Assembly (NCBI GenBank): GCA_950295325.1
Contig: OX485806.1
Location: 8,494,001 to 8,558,000, forward strand
Source of the DNA: Polytrichum commune
Lineage: Eukaryota > Streptophyta > Polytrichopsida > Polytrichales > Polytrichaceae
Reading direction: 5' to 3'
DNA: 64,000 nucleotides
Shown here: positions 45,643 to 57,204 of the stretch, piece by piece
How the letters are laid out: each line of letters starts with the position of its first letter
Numbering within the stretch: position 1 is the first letter of the stretch
The notes under the pieces: model-generated
The model's database searches: none
Told to the model about the DNA's origin: nothing
Seen by the model: only the letters and a program-made list of their open reading frames with translations
Program-made: the position numbers and the translations under genes

Positions 45643-48600
45643 CTAATACTGTGTTCCTTCGTTTTCTTCTTCCCCACGAACATCCAACGAGGCTAGGATG
45701 TGCATGCCGCCGTCCGTTGCGGGCTCTCTAGTGGGCTCTACATCTTGCATTTGTGGTTGTAAACCCACAAAGTCAGCATCGTGGCCGACATCGATTATGC
45801 GCGGTAAGGTCTGGTTGGTTTGTAGTTGCCCACGTCTACCCCTCACGTCCGTGCGACATACAACCTTCCATCCTGGCCTCGTCGGGTCATTGGAGAAAAA
45901 AACTTGTTGACAATGCAATGGAAATGCAAAAGAGTTTGAGTGCACTTTGCCATCCATGCGGTTGAAGTTCGCAACGGTGAAACCATATTGATCCCGTGTG
46001 ATGTTAGGGTGTCAAGGATCTGTATTTGGGCGAACCCAATCGCACACTAGCACAGTGGTGCAATGATTTCGGTAGTCTAGCTCCAAGATCTCTTCGATGT
46101 AGTCCACATACTCCTCGGTTGTCTCTATGGGTCGCCCATTTCTCAAGTCCCATGGTATTTGTCGTGTAAATGAGGCCACCACACATGAATCGCGCGTGAC
46201 GAGGCCACCCTCAGCACCTCGTACTCGGAAGTGCATGCCAAACGCATACATTTTCCGGTGTGAGATTGCATATCGCTCGGGAGGTTGCGCGTATTGCGCA
46301 ATATCGACGTCCACAACTTCGCCGGAAGAACGCTGACGTGACAGATGCGACGTCAACCATGCTGCAAAGGGAGGAAGATCGTGTAGTTCCAACGGATACC
46401 GCACTGCCAAAGTTGGATGCCGGCGGCGACACATTTTCCGAAAGGCCTCCCTCTCTTTCCAACGCGAAACTCTAGCTGCCATAAACTCCCTGCACAAGGT
46501 TGTGTGCCATTAAATTGTGGTTAGAAATGGCCCTTGCATGTATATAAAGGTGATGCAAAAGTGTGATGGCCATCATCTGCAATATCACATGTGACGCGTA
46601 TATCTCAGAAAGAATGTCATTTGGGACATCATGTCCAACACATCCTCATGCACTGCTGCATGTCACAGTTGACATGGCACAGGTATTTTGCATTGGGTGA
46701 CAGTATATATCATCGAGGCTTGAAGTAAAGTAAGTATGGGTTCCACTAACTCTCTGCAACGCTCCAATGACGACGCATTGTCCAAAACAAAAGCGTGCGC
46801 ATAGTTGCGGAATTCGTCGGACATCTTTCGTTTTTGTTGTGAGTTGCAACGGAGAATCTTATCGTTCATGGTTGCATCCTCTTCAGCGTCCCATACATGA
46901 TGTGTAGTTCCTCTGTACTGATGCATATACTCCGTGCAAAAACCAAGCGTGTCGTCCGTTTGATAACCTTCCGCTATGCTACCCTCCGGATGTGCAAATG
47001 TTCGAACGTAATCTTTCAACGTTTTCATGTACCGTTCTATGGGATACATCCATCGACAATGCACTGGACCGCACGTGTACAACTGCTCCACCAAATGGAC
47101 GGGAAGATGCGTCATGACATTCATAAATGTGGGAGGGAACTCCTTCTCCATGACGCACGTCGCCATCACCACATCCAACATTGTGCCCTCCTTGTCGCCT
47201 CTCTTCACCTCCTTGGCGCATAGTCTCTGAAACACTCTACTCAGTTTGATAATAGCTACGCGCACGCTTTCATCCAATAGGTTGCGTATAGCCACTGGAA
47301 GAATCTGGAAGACATGTATTTAGAAAGTCAGAGAACGATTGTGTCGCGCCCCCCTGGACATCAGACAGAACATCTAGGAGCATCATGAAGAACATGGAGT
47401 GCGAGAACAGTTTGAGGATAACGTCCCCCAGGATGTTGACGCGTCAACCATGTTTGGAATGAGGTCTCAGTAGACATCATGCGGTGTGTGCCTATACTCC
47501 TATGACACATTGATACATTGTATTACAACATTGACATCCCCGAGGGTGTCCTTCTTGACTTGCCTGTTGCATGAGAACATGGTAGTCGTACGTTTTCATG
47601 TACTGCAATTTCCCATCCGCTAGGCGCTTGTGAATGCTACCCACGTAGTTTGTGGGGGTGCGAATATTGGAGACGATTCCAACAAACTCCGCGCGTTCAT
47701 GTGGCCTAAAAACATAGGGAGCGTGCGGCATATAGTACCCATCCTGTGGCCGCCGTGGGGGTTGCAACCATATCTCTTCGCGTATTCCCAGGTCCTCCGC
47801 GTCGACCCTGCTTCCAGGACTATCATTCATTCCAAACAATGTCTTCAACAAGTTCTCGCACAAATTCTTCTCACAATGCATAACATCGAGGATGTGACGC
47901 TCTAGCAGGTGCTGCACAAGACACATGGGCAATTTCAGACACATTGCCAGCACTTTCATGGACACATGCATGCCTCGTCTATCCGTATGAGCAAAGCTGG
48001 TAATCATCATGGCCTAAAGCGTCAGGTCAGATGTCTTGGTGGACATCATTACAAACTACGTGACTGAGACGGACGTCGCGATGTCCACTTCAACATCTGT
48101 GGACAGGATGTGCAAACATTAATTGTTATACGGGAATCACCTGCCAGTATTCCAGCTCGAACAACGCACTAAGTCTTTTGACGCCTGTGACATGCACAGG
48201 ATCGTTGGGTCCGTTCTCTCTCCCGCCCATCTGTAGGTATGAATCGCGCCAAGCTGCGTATCGAATGATATCATCCCCCGACATCGGTTTTGGCCTAGGA
48301 CGTTCCTCTTCCTCCCCATTGAATCTCCTATTCCGGCGATACGGGTGGTGACGGGATAAATAACGACGAATGCCGCCGTAAACAATTTTGGTGCCCCTAA
48401 TGCTCCGATTTGGAAGCATGTCTCCGGTTTTTGCCATCCTCGCATCGGTGTTTGGTCCACAACAAGGGCACCCCTTGTAGCCCTTACAAGTAAGACCAGA
48501 AATGAGGCCGAAAGCGGGAAAATCGGAAATGGTCCACATAAGTATGGCACGCAAAGTGAAAGTGCGACTCCCTTGTGGTTGGGAGAAATCTAAAGCCTCA

Positions 48601-49898
48601 ACACCATGCCAAAGCTCTTGTAGCTCCTTCAAAAGCGGTCGTATAAACACATCAATGTTTGAAGAGGACGGCGACTTCTTCCCGGAAATCAATATACACA
48701 ACGAGATAAAAAACTTTTTGGTCACCAACCATGGCTCGAAATTGTAAATCAAAATCAATACCGGCCACGTCGACCAGTTGGTGTTGTTTAGTTTAAAAGG
48801 ATTCACTCCGTCCAAAGCGAGAGCCAGTCTCATGTTCCTATCGTCACGCCCAAAGTTGCCAAACGCGACGTCATTGTTGATGTGCTTCCATGCAGGGCTG
48901 TCAACCACAGAATGCATGATGTCATCACTGCTGACGTGTTTGGTGTGACCTGTCAATAGACGCACTATCTCAGACGAGCGCCACATCCGTTTCAACCTAG
49001 AAATTAGGAGAAAGTGACGGATTACTCTTGCGGGAATGTTGTTGCTGCCATCCAGCCATCGTCGCGCCGTGCACTTGGGACATAAATCATGATTTGCATA
49101 TTCTTCGTCATATAGAATACAACCATTGGGGCATGCATGGATATTGTTGTAGGTCAATCCAAGTCAACGGATGCTCTTCCGAGCCGCATAATGAGTTTTG
49201 GGCAACTTGTTGGGCATTGGTAACAAGTCTCCAGACAAAAATCGGAACAACTCATCGGTAAATGTATTGCTCACACGGAACACCGAGCACATGTTCATTA
49301 TGATGATCGTGGCGGACACAACACTCATTTTTGAACCCGGGTACACTGGAGTCGTGGCTTCCGTATACAAACCATCCAATTCATCTTCGATGTCGCCGTC
49401 TTCCTCGTTCTCCATATGCAAACGTCCTTCAGCTACGGCCTCTTCGTGGAGTGCATCCCCTCTGCCCAGTGCCTCCAGCACCTGACGTTCAACTTCATGG
49501 AATTCATCCAGGAGGGGTGGGGGAAGTGCCCCGTTGTCGGCGTCCACGGGTTCAGGTAATGTGTTCGAAGGAATGTCTTCTACAACGTCGTTGTCACAAC
49601 AGACGTCCTCCACCCACATTCCAGACGGTGGGTATCCATCGACGGGGTCACCGCCTAGTAAAGACTTGGTTAGAAATGGATCACGGCCAACTGCCGCGTG
49701 GTGTTGCCGTATAACTTGTATGGTTTTTCTGCGTCCACCCTTGCAGTCTTTGCAAGGACATCTAAATGTGTGCACATTGTTCTCTGTCGCCACGCGGAGC
49801 TCCGTGTGAAGTATCAAATCCCCTATTGGCACGTGACGAAGTGTGCGTCCATCGTCCGTCAAACGAATGGTTGCACCACGACGCACAACCGAACCCAT
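45643..49898 (-). CDS. TNP2-like CACTA transposase
   Basis: Cuts and joins the element ends. Exon 1 (49898-48141) has the transposase-associated domain (CPCKDCKGGRRKT), then VYPGSK...LPKTHYAARKSI, CPNGCILYDEEY, and the TNP2 core (DGVNPFKLNNTNWSTWPV, FTLRAILMWTISDFPAFG). Intron 48140-47912 (CAG|GTGATT...TTGTGCAG) precedes HLLERHILDVMHCEKN. The next intron, 47563-47305, has a GC donor (ACAG|GCAAGT) and precedes ILPVAIRNLLDES and the DUF4218 block (PPTFMNVMTHLPVHL, RWMYPIERYMKTLKDYV). The exon from 46489 carries DUF4216 (CVVASFTRQ, DQYGFTVANFNRMDG, FFSNDPTRPGWKVV). In-frame TGA codons fall at 49164-49166 and 46012-46014. The donor of the intron before 46489 was not fixed. Length and domain order are normal for the family. 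Confidence 0.88.
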
Positions 49899-50014
49899 GT
49901 TGCGTGTCCCGAATTGGAAGATGTTACCTCACTGGGCCGATGTTACACACCCTGCAGCGCTTCCGCAAGGTCTCCGCGTGGTCGTGTTGCGCATGAGCAT
50001 TGATATAAACAGAG

Positions 50015-50236
50015 GACACCATTCGTTGACACTATGCGGAGTGTCTCTTCCAGGGTGGATGTCACTGAGAATGTCCATGGGGACATTGCTGTTGATCTGT
50101 CGGCGTCAATTGTGACATCTTCATGGACACCATTCGTTGACACTATGCGGAGTGTCTCTTCTAGGGTGGATGTCACTGAGAATGTCCATGGGGACATTGC
50201 TGTTGATTTGTCGGCGTCAATTGTGACATCTTCCTG
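50015..50236 (+). repeat. Two 111-bp direct repeats in the divergent promoter
   Basis: GACACCATTCG starts at 50015 and 50126. The two units are almost identical through GTGTCTCTTC, AGAATGTCCATGGGGACATT and TCGGCGTCAATTGTGACATC. They lie between the start regions of the two divergent CACTA genes, so they are candidate promoter or transposase-binding repeats. Each unit contains AATGTCCATGGGGACATT, a near-palindrome. Confidence 0.85.
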
Positions 50237-50616
50237 GACACCAAAATGAAGGTCACACACTACACGGCAGTGTGTTCCATACACACCCACGTGAGGGATT
50301 TGACTGCTGCAGAACATCGAAACCACAATGGTCACGTCGATGACCTGGATCTTTCATTCCCGCACACAATGGGGAGCGCACAGTGTTCGAATTAAGCATA
50401 TGTCGCATTGGGTGTCTTACATGACGTCCAAGAAAACACTGGTATTTACGACGCCAGTAAAAAAACAATGTAACTGACCTTTTCCCACGTGTCCCAGAGG
50501 GTATTCCAGGCAGTGGATGCCCCAGATGACCCTGAGAAGGCTCGCCGACATTCTCTAAACCCTAAGTGTTGCGGCTTCACCTTTGTACGCTCATTGCTTG
50601 AACATCCCTTAGCAGC

Positions 50617-53600
50617 ATGGCGGTGTCGCGTTCAGCACGAAAGCCTGGTAGGGTTGTCCGTTTTATAGGCACATCACAACATCCGCAAAGGGTGGATGTG
50701 GATGACTCCGAGGCCGCTGCAGTGTTGTCCACTTTGGTGTTTGAATGCGAAGAGAAGAATGCAATGATGCCATCCCAAAAACCCAACACAATTGAAAGAA
50801 CCCAACGTGCACACCGTCGCCGCCGCTCACGCTTGCTCAACTTCTTTGGGAGTGAAAATTTCACAACACCCACTGAGTCATCGAGCATCGCTATCAACCC
50901 AGTTCCAAAACAGGTAAATCTTCCATCTCATATGCATGCATCACAATTTAGGTCACGGTCAAGTTCAAATTTTGCTGTGCGGCCGAACTCCGACAATGGC
51001 ACTGGGAAGCCCGCAAGCGGACACGCGGCAGCCCCCGGTTTTAGGTGCCTGTACGGCCTCCAGTGGGTTGGGCATAGGGTCACAGTCGGCCATAGGTCTT
51101 CTCCGATGCCGAGGTGCATAGATCCTCTTACCTACGTCCGCTAGTCTCCATTGTGGTGTCTACTGCAACGCCGATGTGTTGTTTTCCCTACGGCGCTGCG
51201 CTGCCTTCCCACACCCTTGTGTTGCTTTTCCGACGCGCTGTGTTGCTTTTGGGTGTCCAAGATGCTGCGGACACGGGATCGCACTGGGAAGCGCAAGGAG
51301 ATGTCTCCAACAACATTGGTAGAACACAGGCGCGCAGCTGGAGAGCGGCGATCCAAGGCCAGAGAGGACCCGCGGCATGTGGCTGGGAGGCGTGGCTCAC
51401 CCCCGGCAAGACGCCGCCGCATAATCGAGGTATCATCGGAGGAGGAGGATGCGGCTGAGGACGTGCCGGAGCAATCCTGGAGGTAAGTGGGTCTTTCTCC
51501 TCCTTTCCTGACCTCTTCCTGGTGTTGATGCTAGCGTAGAGCACAACCAGTCTTCATCGTCGCGATGTCCGCGCCTGTTCGACCAGTTCAATTGAGCCGC
51601 GTCTAGGTCCATGTGTCACAGTGGATGTTGGTTAGACATCTGGTTGTCCAATTTGAAAAGTGACATTTCGATCTCTGCTGGAATCAGAGTCGGGGCGTGG
51701 CCAGGAGAGGGATAGGGCAGAAGAATGCACAATTTTTGATCAATGTAGCAACACAGAAACAGAAACAGAAACAGAAACAGAAACAGACACAAACCACGCC
51801 ACGCTCCAGCTCCCTGGAGCTCCATGAATTTTTTCCTTTATACCTGCAACTTGGGGTTTTGACGACGGTTATGGGACCATGAGCTTTTGACCACCCTGAT
51901 CTGCAGTCACTAAAAGACTGCAGATTTGTTTTGTGGGTTTTACAGCTGAAATTTTAAGAATTTGGGGGCATGTTATATACCGTTGGAAAGGTATTGAAAA
52001 TATCTTTCCAGCGGTATATAACATGCCCCCAAAGTCTTGAAATTGCAGCTGGAAAACCAAGAAAACAAATCTGCAGTCTTTAAGAACCCATTTCAGCAAT
52101 GTGGCTGCTCAAGCTTAGTGGGTAGTCGCATATGTGTGCACCTGGAGATTCCTTGATTGTGGAATGTGGTTGTTGTAGCCGAGGATACGCAACCAACTCG
52201 GGCACGGAATCAGACGGCGATTAGGAGAACAGTGATGGGATTGAAACATCACATCCACTACCAACACGTAAGGGAGGGGGGAGCACTGCCTTGAAGAAAC
52301 GTGTGGAGCTGGATGCGCAAGGGCAACCTTTTGGCGCCATGAAGGCTGTCCTGTGCGCCGACATCAAGAAGTATGCAAAGGACCTGGATCCCACGACGGG
52401 ATGGGAAGGCCAGCCACGGCACGAGAGGAAGCGATTATTCAAACGCCTATACACAGGTAAGGTTTGCACATCAATTTTTTGGCATGCATGTGTCGCGTTA
52501 ATTTGCGATGTGAAACCCGAATCTGACATTTTAAGTGCAACCAAACATCATTCTGGACATGAGCAACATGGTGTATGTCTATGTAGGCAGGCATGACATT
52601 CTCGCTGACGTCAGGGTGGACATGTATTTAGCACAGAGTGTCATGCTGACAATCTGTGAGTGGATGCCGAACAGGACGTCCGTGCGTTTTTGTGGACATG
52701 TGTACTGAAACGCTCGACAATCGCTATCAATTTTCTCTCTTGTGGTGACATACTGGTTTGTACCCTTTCTAACGTGGGTGTAGTGTGGGCACCCAGTGTT
52801 GGTCGCTTGTGAAGTGAATGTGATGGCATTGACGTGTGTGTCCGGCATGCAGACTAGGAGATGTGCGGGCATTGTGACAAAGTGTGCGAGAAGTGGATGC
52901 GGCCTATTATAACAAAGGTACTCATCAACACCCGGTGGAGGTTAAACCAACTCATAGACAACAATGCGGGTAAACCAGCCGATGTGGATGCAGAGCATTG
53001 GAAAACACTTGTAGGTATGCGCGCCACCGAGGCTGCGCATTTGAAGTCTCAGCACATGCGCTCAATTTCAAAAGGGAAAGGATCGACCACAGCTCAACTG
53101 AAAGCTATTGAAAGGGAGGTCGTCTCCCATCTGGTAAGAGTGCCACTATGTCTATGTTGACATGGCTGACAATGTTGCAATTCTCTTTATAAATCTGTGA
53201 TGGCCCTTATCCCCTACAATGTCAATGTCGACAACAGATGTCATCCAACACGTTTACTTAGACGTCCAATGAGCCGGCAATGTAACTCTAGTTGTTTGAG
53301 TCGATGTTCGATGTTAATCATGGCACTTCCAAAGGCGTCACGGGACCTGCACATGTTGGAACACATTGTTGTCGACGTCCCCTTTCATCCGTAATGACTT
53401 TAATGTGCCATGCAGGCGATGTTGAAGAACATGGCACCGTACGATGCGGAGGTTGACGCCGAGGTTGCCAAAGAGTACCAACGCATACATGAGGAAAAGC
53501 GCCGAGCGCGTCCCGATCATGGCTCGGAAATGGAGTCGATGCGCACTCGAGTGACGGATTTGGAGGGCAGCGTCACACGCCTTGGAGAGAATGTGGCAGC

Positions 53601-54663
53601 CTCAAACAAGCGCATGGAGGACATGATGTGAATGATTCTTCAGAATCAGAGTCAGAAACATCCGACTAACATTGATAGCATGACGGAGCCTTCATCGTCT
53701 GCGAAGATGCTCGATATTTCGGCATTGACGTCAACGACGGAGGATCTGGTGATGGTGGTACAGAAACAAGCTCCCACCCCAGTTATCAGCGCGGTGGGCG
53801 GTGCGGACATGCGTGTGGCGTCCGCGATTCCTGTCCCGAGCGACATCTCCGAGGATGCTGCGACTGATGCAGTCACAGACGTAGAAGCAGTGCCTCCCAG
53901 CTCTGAAACCATTATCGCATCTATAATTGAGGACATTCTCGAAGTGCCGAAAAAAACGACACAGACACCTGTAATTGATGACCCTGTAGAACCCACCAAC
54001 AAAGAAGTGCCAGTGCAAGCTATGGAGGACGTCGAGGAAGGACACCCTGAGATATCCGGCAATGCGGACGTGCCTGAAGAGATTGCATCTCTGGATCAGG
54101 TAACATCAAGTAACACCCACCCATATTAGACATACTGGAAACCCTCTCATCGTCGTTTAAAAAATTATACCTTCATGTATTTGTCTGGCATGTTCTTCGT
54201 GGTGTCATTGAGGATGTCAACATGTACATTAGGCTGGACGTTTGCCTTGACAGTTTGAATTATCGCAGAACAGAACGACCATAATTTGAAACCTCCGAGT
54301 ACTAATGCGGAATGCTATTACAGGATGAGGTGCCCGCACCGGAGGAGTCAGGTGGCCGACCCCGCCGTGCGGGTAGAAGCGCACAAGCGAAATCCTCAAT
54401 GGCCAAACTCGGTGCACCAAAAGCGGTTGGTTTGCCTAAACCTCCCCAAAATCTTGCGAAGGTGAGGGAACTAGTGTTTGCATGCCTACATTGCTTGCAT
54501 GATTGCAGGAGGAGTGTGGAGCACTCGAATATAGTCACGTCGTTTGTGTGAGTCCATTTCATGTTCGGATGACCACTAATGTAATTCATGCGGTTTTGTG
54601 AATGGTGGTGGAATGGGGCAGGTGGGGACTAGTACGAAGGCACAGACACAAAAGAAGAAATGA
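50617..54663 (+). CDS. TNP1/Transposase_24-like accessory protein of CACTA
   Basis: Probable DNA-binding partner that recognises sub-terminal repeats. Supported exons: 50617-50913 (Arg-rich RAHRRRRSRLL), 51262-51482 (basic, ending in SSEEEDAAEDV), an exon ending at 52456 with GQPFGAMKAVLCADIKKYAK and KRLYTG, one at about 52858-53133, then 53416-54099, 54324-54461 and 54622-54663. The exon near 52858 has DAEHWKTLVGMRATEAAH and HMRSISKGKGSTTAQLKAIE, the W..LV...SE..K...H..GS pattern of the plant Transposase_24 family. 53416-53631 is a coiled coil (MESMRTRVTDLEGSVTRLGE). The last three joins are phase 0; the 52456/52858 junction does not fit in phase and may hide an indel. TGA at 53629-53631 interrupts the coiled-coil exon. 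The C-terminus is lysine-rich. Confidence 0.7.
51752..51786 (+). repeat. (AGAAAC)n hexanucleotide repeat
   Basis: Six near-perfect units in an intron of the CACTA accessory gene. Confidence 0.9.
51910..52084. mobile_element. 175-bp hairpin (foldback MITE) inside the CACTA element
   Basis: Arms of ~85 bp are inverted copies at ~85% by eye: AAAGACTGCAGATTTGTTTT and GGGGGCATGTTATATACCG on the left match the right arm. The short centre is GGAAAGGTATTGAAAATATC. It lies in the intron after the exon ending 51482. A transcript would fold into one long stem. Confidence 0.85.
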
Positions 54664-55149
54664 GTGGACGTTCTCAATAACGACGCGGCTCTCCATTCGA
54701 GTGCTCATGAATTATCCACTTAGTCGTGGAGGTGTAGACTCGCGACTATAGACATGGATGCCTCGATCATGGACAATGTTTAAGTTTTTGGGCAACTAGC
54801 GATTGATGTGTAAATGCAGCCTCTTGGTTGCAATATGTTGTATCAATGAAAACGTTGCATTTACGGAATTGGAAAGCATTGGTGTACATTTGTTCCACGC
54901 GTTCTTTGTGTCTGTTCCGACTGTCTGGTGGAACAGTTGACGTCGGTGTTTGTTCTCGTAGATGGCATAAGTGACGTGCATCTGACATTTGGTCCTGCTA
55001 ATAGCCAAACAACTTGATGTCAGTAATGTGTTTGAGAATTTGAAGCAATCAGCCACGTCAAGGCGGGCTAAGCTTGAAAACGGCATCATCACTCCCAAAC
55101 AAGCTGTGGTTTTGGCCAGAGGACATCCCCATAATTTGTAATGCCCCAT

Positions 55150-55686
55150 TTGATGTCACACATAACATCCCACTGTCAAAAAGGATGTCCAAGAAAACTA
55201 AAAGTCACCCCGAAAACACCCAAAAAATACATGCATACATCGAGGAAAATGTCTCATGTGACATTTTCGTGTCGCAGAGGACGTCGGTAACAACACACAT
55301 CGCCACGTAATGCAATGTCCACGTCAGCAACAGCGAATGCCACGTCAGTTTTTAATCGCATTCCACGTCATCTCAAGAGGGTCCACGAGGCCATCCACGT
55401 CACCGAGGGGGCGGAAAAAAAAACGTGCCGACGTGGCACTGCCCGCAAAAAACATGCTTGCATGGCATGCCGGTGGCGTCCACGTGTCTTCACGTGGACA
55501 CTATGGAACACCATGTTTTATGTGACGTCACATAAAAACGTGCTGAAATTCCCCATGTTTTCGCATGTCCACGACGCGTTTTTCTCCTGTCTGACATGAC
55601 GGATTTTAGGTGACGTCCAAGAGAAGAACCTCCATGTCAAAGTGAACGCGCACTTCCGTTTTTTTTGACGTCACAAAAAACAGGAT
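55150..55686. promoter_or_regulatory. Sub-terminal motif cluster of the CACTA element
   Basis: CCACGTCA or CACGTCA occurs at 55319, 55341, 55363 and 55395, with further GACGTCA words up to 55675. Clusters like this are bound by the TNPA-type accessory protein in the En/Spm system; that function is inferred. Confidence 0.6.
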
Positions 55687-55698
55687 TTTCTTATAGTG
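55687..55698 (-). repeat. CACTA element right TIR
   Basis: TTTCTTATAGTG, exact inverse of the left TIR, followed by the AGT duplication 55699-55701. Confidence 0.95.
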
Positions 55699-57125
55699 AG
55701 TTCGCGGAGTGCGACATGCCAACGAAAGGGTGTCTTGCACTATAATCCTCTACACGGGTTGACGAGCATGAAGAACCACGTGATGAATGAGCACTTACCA
55801 GAGTTTGAGAGGTACAAGGCAGCGCTGATGGTGTTGGAGGAGTCGGAGGCAGCGCGCCAAAAGACGAAGAAGAGGAAAGTTGTTCAGCCTTTGGCCATTA
55901 CAAATTTTTTCGCCGGACAGAAGTCTTATCAGAAAGGTGATGTTCAACAAAAACATTTTCTTGAGGACCTTGTACTTTTCATTGCAAAGGATTACGAGAC
56001 ATTGGTTGTGGTGGAAAGCCCTTGGCTGCGACGATTGGTGATGCGCCGAGATCCAAAGGTGAAATTTCCAACCCGGAAGGCACTTGTGCATGAGCATATT
56101 CTTGCACTTCTTGCAAAGACAATGGAACGGTACGTGCTTCTTGCAATTGCAAGTTGTGCGACGGCATCGATTACCTTCGACTTGTGGATGTCGAGAGCTA
56201 GCTTCAACACTTTTGCCTTGGTTGTCAACTTCATCGATGATTGTTGGGAACCGCGGCATGTGACAGTCGGTTTGTTTGAGGCTCATGATACTTCTCGTGT
56301 TGCTCTGGCTGAAATAGTCAAACCTTTGCTAGATGAATATCAGTTGAAAAAAAAATACTTGCTTGGGTCAAAGATGAGGGTTCTAATTTGACTACACTTG
56401 AGCGCGCATTGCAGCTCACAGTCTCATGTGATGTCTTAGACATTAAGCAACCTTATGTTGGAGCTTGTTTTGGACATGTCATGTCCAAAGCCTGTCAATA
56501 TGCTACAAATGATGAGAAAGTTTGTAGGGAGATGACAAAATTGTCCTTGAGATCCACTCAAGCTGCATTGCAGTTGTGCATTACGTGGACGAAGAAGTCA
56601 AGAAAAGGAGGGGCGGAATGGAACAAAGCGTGCATCAAGGCTGGATTACCTGCGAGGAAGTTGAGAACGCCGGTGAAAACTCGTTTTGCATCAAAGGTTA
56701 TTCTCTTCCAAGAAACCTTAGAGTATGATGATGCAATTAAGATTTGCTATGCAGCTCAGTCTTTGAAATTGCAAGCATGAGTGCCAACTAGGGTAACTTG
56801 GGCAGTGGCTCGAACAGTCACCGAAACCTTAAATCCAGTTGTGAAGCAGTGCGATTTGAATCAAACATGGGGCTATTGGTTGTTATCGGATGCCTTGACA
56901 GCAACATTGGCTATTTCGGTGGAGCTTGGTGCTCATATTGATCACCTCAGCAACATGAATCCTTTGCTGCAACATGGCAACTTTGATGCCGAGCTCGAGA
57001 TCTTGCGGGGGAAGATGTCTTTGGAGGCGATGCTTGTCATGAGGCCTATCCTCTTGTTCACCTAGACCTTCATCTCGGAAAAGGCTCACAACATGATTGT
57101 ACTCATGGTAGATCCCCGCTTCAAG
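55699..57125 (+). pseudogene. hAT transposase, 3' part after the CACTA insertion
   Basis: Resumes the hAT frame at the duplicated AGT. MKNHVMNEH supplies the His pair of the BED finger. Then come the central DUF659-like region (TFDLWMSRASFNTFALVV, TVGLFEAHDTSR, VKDEGSNLTTLERALQ, CFGHVMSKACQYA) and KAHNMIVLMVDPRFKGL, the conserved block before the hAT dimerisation domain, which is missing. Damage: a 1-nt deletion in an A-run near 56349, TGA at 56778-56780 and TAG at 57063-57065. Sequence after ~57130 belongs to another element. Confidence 0.85.
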
Positions 57126-57204
57126 GGCCTGTTTGTGTAGGTGGTTTTTCTGGCATTTGATGTTGTGGATGACTGGCGAGGTTTAAGGTGGATTCTGTGC
57201 CATT

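Larger units (their letters stand above)
44549..55698. mobile_element. Complete 11,150-bp CACTA (En/Spm) element in hAT
   Basis: Bounded by perfect 12-bp TIRs, CACTATAAGAAA at 44549-44560 and its complement at 55687-55698, with AGT target duplications. Inside, two divergent genes leave a ~0.7-kb central region: a TNP2-like transposase to the left (minus) and a TNP1/Transposase_24-like gene to the right (plus). Sub-terminal DNA is full of short GACGTC/CCACGTCA/GACATC words, as expected for binding sites of the accessory protein. Two in-frame TGA codons in the transposase and one in the accessory gene suggest the copy is now inactive. Confidence 0.95.

Noticed and set aside
44549..55698. Independent host genes inside the CACTA interval
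   Set aside because: All convincing frames there match TNP2, DUF4216/4218 or Transposase_24 parts and point outward from the central region as expected for one element.
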